Shown: positions 6,263 to 8,975 of the stretch, piece by piece
Layout: each line of letters starts with the position of its first letter
Position numbering within the stretch: the first letter of the stretch is position 1
Source of the DNA: an uncultured Verrucomicrobiota bacterium
GTDB lineage: Bacteria > Verrucomicrobiota > Kiritimatiellia > RFP12 > UBA1067
DNA: 8,975 nt
Direction of reading: 5' to 3'
Assembly (NCBI GenBank): GCA_946615275.1
Contig: CAMOHV010000031.1
Span: 1-8,975 of the forward strand
The notes under the pieces: generated by a model
What the model was told of the DNA's origin: nothing
Databases searched by the model: none
What the model saw: only the letters and a program-made list of their open reading frames with translations
Made by a program: the position numbers and the translations under genes

Positions 6263-8975
6263 ATGAAGAATGCCTTTCGAAGGATAGCAGTGTGTGCGGC
6301 AGTGGCGGCGGCGGCAGGCGCGAATCTGCCGGCCTGGGCCGATTCGACGTGGGAGCTCGTGTCGCTGGCGCCGTTCCCGATAAACTACAACTCGTCGACA
6401 TGGCAGGTGGAGAGCCTCGAATCGCTCTATCAAACCGGCGGCGGATTCGCCGCGGAGGGGCGCGAGGCCGATCAGCCCGCGGCCACGGAGCCGACGCAGG
6501 GCGCGGCGGCCTTCCGCCTGGAGCACGCGTCGTGGGGCTTCGGCATCTCGGAGTTCCGATCCGACTTCAACCTCGGCGACTACTGCACCGATTTCCCCGA
6601 CGGCGAGATCGACTGGGGCGCGACGAGGGCTGCCATCACCAACTCCGCCGCCTACAAGGACGGCTACCTCTTCTACGTCGATTCCGCCACGAACGACGAA
6701 GGCCGCGTGCTCTTCACCCGCGGCGGCGAAGTGTCCGTTCCGTGGAAGCTCGCGGGCGGCGCGGACGCGACGCAGACGTACATCGTGGGGCAGACGACGA
6801 TGGCGCGGCCCTATCGCATCTTCTGGACCGAATACCCGTTCAACGGGCCGAAGATCGACCTCTCGGCGCATCCGCACGTGCGGCTCCTGGGAGACCCCGC
6901 GATCGTGAATCCGCTCTACGAGGCGACGGTGACGAGCGCGCAGACGGGCATCTCCAACCTTGTGCGCGGAGTCGTGTTCGACTCGTCCGCGAACGTGCTG
7001 AGGTGCTACTGCCGCGTCATCAACGAGGCGACGCGCGAGTACGACGGCCCGGAGGGGCAGTTCGTCCTCGCCTACTACGACAGCGGCACGAAGGACAATC
7101 TCGTCAAGACGATCGTCGTCGAGGCGTGCAACCCGGACGTCACGACCATCAAGGCGAGCGTCGGCGACGAGCTGCGGCCTACGGGCGGCGGCTACGACAT
7201 CGAGGGGCTGGAGTCCCAGATATCGCGGGGCGCCAAGGCGGTGACGGGAGACAACGCCTCCCCCTACGTCTACAAGCACTCCGGAAAGACCAACTGGAGC
7301 CCCAAGCACAACTCTGTGTTCGCCATCTCGCCCACGGACGCCACGACGACGAAGACGGGCGAATCCGCGCCTTGGCGCGCGGACATCTACTGGATGTCGC
7401 CCGACCCGCTTGACGTCCTCTGGCCGTTCGAGGAGGACTGGTACGAGATCTCCTGGCCAGAGTCCGCGCCCGTGTTCATCGTCTCGGGCGACAGGGCCAA
7501 CGCCGGGATGCCGGTCATCGCGCCCACGAACTACACTACCACCGTCTGCGACTACCAGTCGCCCGCGAACATCGCCACGGCGAGCAACGACGGATGCGTT
7601 TACGCGAAGGATCCCGGATGGTTCACGCTCAAGGTCCTGGCGGACGACGACATCTGGTTCGTGCCGTTCAGGTCCGTGCTGCGCACCGACCCCGCATACG
7701 CGCTCACGAACGCCGCGGTCTGGACGGTCGGGCAGGAGATACGGCCCCTCGGCGGCGCGGCCGCCGCGAACACCGCGGACGCGGCCGTGGAGGTGGCGGG
7801 GCATCTTCCAGGATACATCTACGCCTCCGCAAGCAGCGGCAACTGGAATCCGCGCCTCTACCACGAGCCGAAGCAGGATTCTGCTACGGACGGCCTAAAT
7901 GCCGGCGACGAGGGCAGGGATCCGTTCGAAGATCTCGAGTCGGCCATTTATCCCGTCAACGTCGCATCCAATCCGATCGAGGTGTGGTGGCAGGGCACGG
8001 TGGAGAGGTTCGGCATGTCGATGCCGATCAGGTTCCCGTGCGTCGTCCAGCGCTACGCCGTCGAATGGCCGCGCGAGAAGGACGTGCAGAACATCGTGAT
8101 CGCCTCGCAGCGCGGGTCGGACGGCCAGATGTCCGGGGCCTCCGAGGCCGCGATCTACCTGAACGCCGCCACCGACCGGGCGATGCCGACAAGCTTGGAG
8201 GGGATCAGTCCAGGCCTTGGCAGCGGGCTCACGCTGGGCTTCTGGGTGAATCCGTCGCCCAGCGGCGCCGGATCGCCGGAGACGGCGGAAGGGCTTCTCG
8301 TCACATTGTGCACCGAGGTCGGCGGCAAGGCGCTGTCGTTCCGCCTCTGCAAGTCGAACGGGAAGCATGCCGTCGCGCTTTCCACGACTGCCGACGCGGG
8401 GGCGAACTGGGCGGACGAGGCGTCCGCCGAGATCCCCTCCGACGAATGGACGTTCGTCTCGCTCGTCCTAGACCCGACTGCGGGCGCGTCGCGCGCCGCG
8501 CGGTTCTGCGTCGATGCGAAGGAGGTCTGGACGGGCACGGTCTCGCTTGACGTCCTCTTTGGCGATTTCACGTTCTACATCGGCGCGTGGCGTCACTTGC
8601 TGGGCGGCGACGGCGTCCTCTCCGCGACGGGAGTCGCGCTCGACAGCCTCACCGTCTGGTCTCTTCCGCTCACCGTTGAGCAGCTCGCCGAGACGTGGCA
8701 GAAGATGGACGGCGCATCGGCGTTCGACATCGCGCGCCAGCTTCACTATTCGTTTGACGGGACCGGCGACCTCGATCCGTTGACGGGCTATCCGATGCGC
8801 TTCGCGTTCGACACCATCGGCTGCAGGCGCATGCTTACGATCGGGCCGCTCAAGCTGTCGCCGGGCGCACCGCACCTGTACAGCGGACGGATCGCGGCCG
8901 GCGGACAGGTCGCGCCGGAAATCTATTGGGAGAACGACCCCAACGCCGTCGGCTTCAACCCGAACGACGAGCATG
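6263..8975 (+). CDS. Giant exported LamG-domain protein, N-terminal 904 residues (truncated by window edge)
   Basis: One frame stays open from the ATG at 6263 to the right edge, giving 904 residues with no stop. The start follows a perfect AGGAGG. Signal peptide: MKNAFRRIAVCAAVAAAAGA, with cleavage likely after PAWA (near residue 27). Residues ~30-300 are beta-rich (SWGFGISEFRSDFNLGDYC; RPYRIFWTEYPFNGPKIDLS). Residues 300-410 and 489-617 are two copies of one module (VG-x-E-[LI]-RP ... [YV]-x-[IV]-x-WP ... IV). Residues ~655-815 are a LamG / concanavalin A-like jelly roll: TLGFWVNPS (657-665), IPSDEWTFVSLVLDP, CVDAKEVWTG, FYIGAWR, and the family-typical ending SLTVWSLPLTVEQLAETW. Such domains bind sugars or proteins. 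The visible end (YWENDPNAVGFNPNDEH) runs into a motif I recall from very long secreted proteins, so much more protein should follow. Probably a surface or secreted adhesin-like molecule; substrate unknown. Confidence 0.9.
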   Translation, partial: MKNAFRRIAVCAAVAAAAGANLPAWADSTWELVSLAPFPINYNSSTWQVESLESLYQTGGGFAAEGREADQPAATEPTQGAAAFRLEHASWGFGISEFRSDFNLGDYCTDFPDGEIDWGATRAAITNSAAYKDGYLFYVDSATNDEGRVLFTRGGEVSVPWKLAGGADATQTYIVGQTTMARPYRIFWTEYPFNGPKIDLSAHPHVRLLGDPAIVNPLYEATVTSAQTGISNLVRGVVFDSSANVLRCYCRVINEATREYDGPEGQFVLAYYDSGTKDNLVKTIVVEACNPDVTTIKASVGDELRPTGGGYDIEGLESQISRGAKAVTGDNASPYVYKHSGKTNWSPKHNSVFAISPTDATTTKTGESAPWRADIYWMSPDPLDVLWPFEEDWYEISWPESAPVFIVSGDRANAGMPVIAPTNYTTTVCDYQSPANIATASNDGCVYAKDPGWFTLKVLADDDIWFVPFRSVLRTDPAYALTNAAVWTVGQEIRPLGGAAAANTADAAVEVAGHLPGYIYASASSGNWNPRLYHEPKQDSATDGLNAGDEGRDPFEDLESAIYPVNVASNPIEVWWQGTVERFGMSMPIRFPCVVQRYAVEWPREKDVQNIVIASQRGSDGQMSGASEAAIYLNAATDRAMPTSLEGISPGLGSGLTLGFWVNPSPSGAGSPETAEGLLVTLCTEVGGKALSFRLCKSNGKHAVALSTTADAGANWADEASAEIPSDEWTFVSLVLDPTAGASRAARFCVDAKEVWTGTVSLDVLFGDFTFYIGAWRHLLGGDGVLSATGVALDSLTVWSLPLTVEQLAETWQKMDGASAFDIARQLHYSFDGTGDLDPLTGYPMRFAFDTIGCRRMLTIGPLKLSPGAPHLYSGRIAAGGQVAPEIYWENDPNAVGFNPNDEH
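7160..8113 (+). repeat. Two diverged copies of a ~110-130-residue module within the giant protein
   Basis: Copy one spans residues 300-410 (7160-7492) and copy two residues 489-617 (7727-8113). Landmarks in the same order are: VGDELRPTGG / VGQEIRPLGG; SPYVYKHSGKTNWSPKH / PGYIYASASSGNWNPRLYHE; IYWMSPD / IEVWWQG; YEISWPE / YAVEWPR; and FIVSGD / IVIASQ. The copies start 189 residues apart and are clearly diverged, so this is an old protein-domain duplication, not a recent DNA repeat. Confidence 0.65.

Noticed and set aside
6238..7413. Plus-strand open frame overlapping the start of the giant gene in another frame
   Set aside because: It is arginine-rich and begins before the strong ribosome binding site. 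The frame starting at 6263 has the signal peptide, repeats and LamG domain.
6227..7864. Long open frame on the minus strand opposite the giant gene
   Set aside because: The composition is typical of a GC-rich shadow (Arg/Val/Gly/His strings) and it has no ribosome binding site or domain. The opposite frame encodes the repeated modules.

Overview
The window is GC-rich with compact, codirectional genes. It looks like a chromosome segment from a Gram-negative bacterium of the Planctomycetes-Verrucomicrobia-Chlamydiae group. My best guess is Kiritimatiellota or a close relative, because of the combination of secreted proteins: a DxDxDGxxNxxEYxxGTNP calcium-loop protein, a 'GWN...' protein, proteins with a short beta-rich domain ending in a PR motif, and a giant LamG protein. 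This assignment rests on remembered family style, not on a marker gene. There is no rRNA, tRNA, CRISPR array, transposase or phage gene.

Left part (1-874, minus strand): the N-terminal 291 residues of a sodium:solute symporter, running off the left edge. Its predicted promoter lies so close to the start codon that the mRNA may be leaderless.

Divergent regulatory region (875-1077): a -35/-10 pair for the symporter on the minus strand, and an extended -10 (TG-C-TATAAT) on the plus strand. The plus-strand promoter is followed by a perfect 8-bp hairpin almost at the predicted mRNA 5' end, then a good ribosome binding site.

Right part (1078-8975, plus strand): six tightly packed genes (gaps of 2 to 25 bases, no visible terminator) that read as one operon. 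In order: a 285-aa protein with a thrombospondin-type-3-like calcium loop; a 552-aa protein with a GWN N-terminal module and a C-terminal module carrying GLWYG, RRIS and HPDH motifs; three successive related 268-328-aa proteins sharing an N-terminal ~100-aa domain that ends in a PR motif and a C-terminal S-[LV]-[PF] motif; and at least 904 residues of a very large protein with two copies of a ~110-130-aa module and a LamG jelly-roll domain, cut by the right edge. All six begin with a hydrophobic export segment, convincing in five and weak in the first.

My reading is that the operon exports a multi-component extracellular or surface assembly: one giant adhesin-like protein plus smaller partners, three of them diversified paralogs. 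No gene here has an assigned function that I can name, so this is a candidate uncharacterised system. The structural role is inference; the shared motifs, export signals and operon layout are visible in the sequence.
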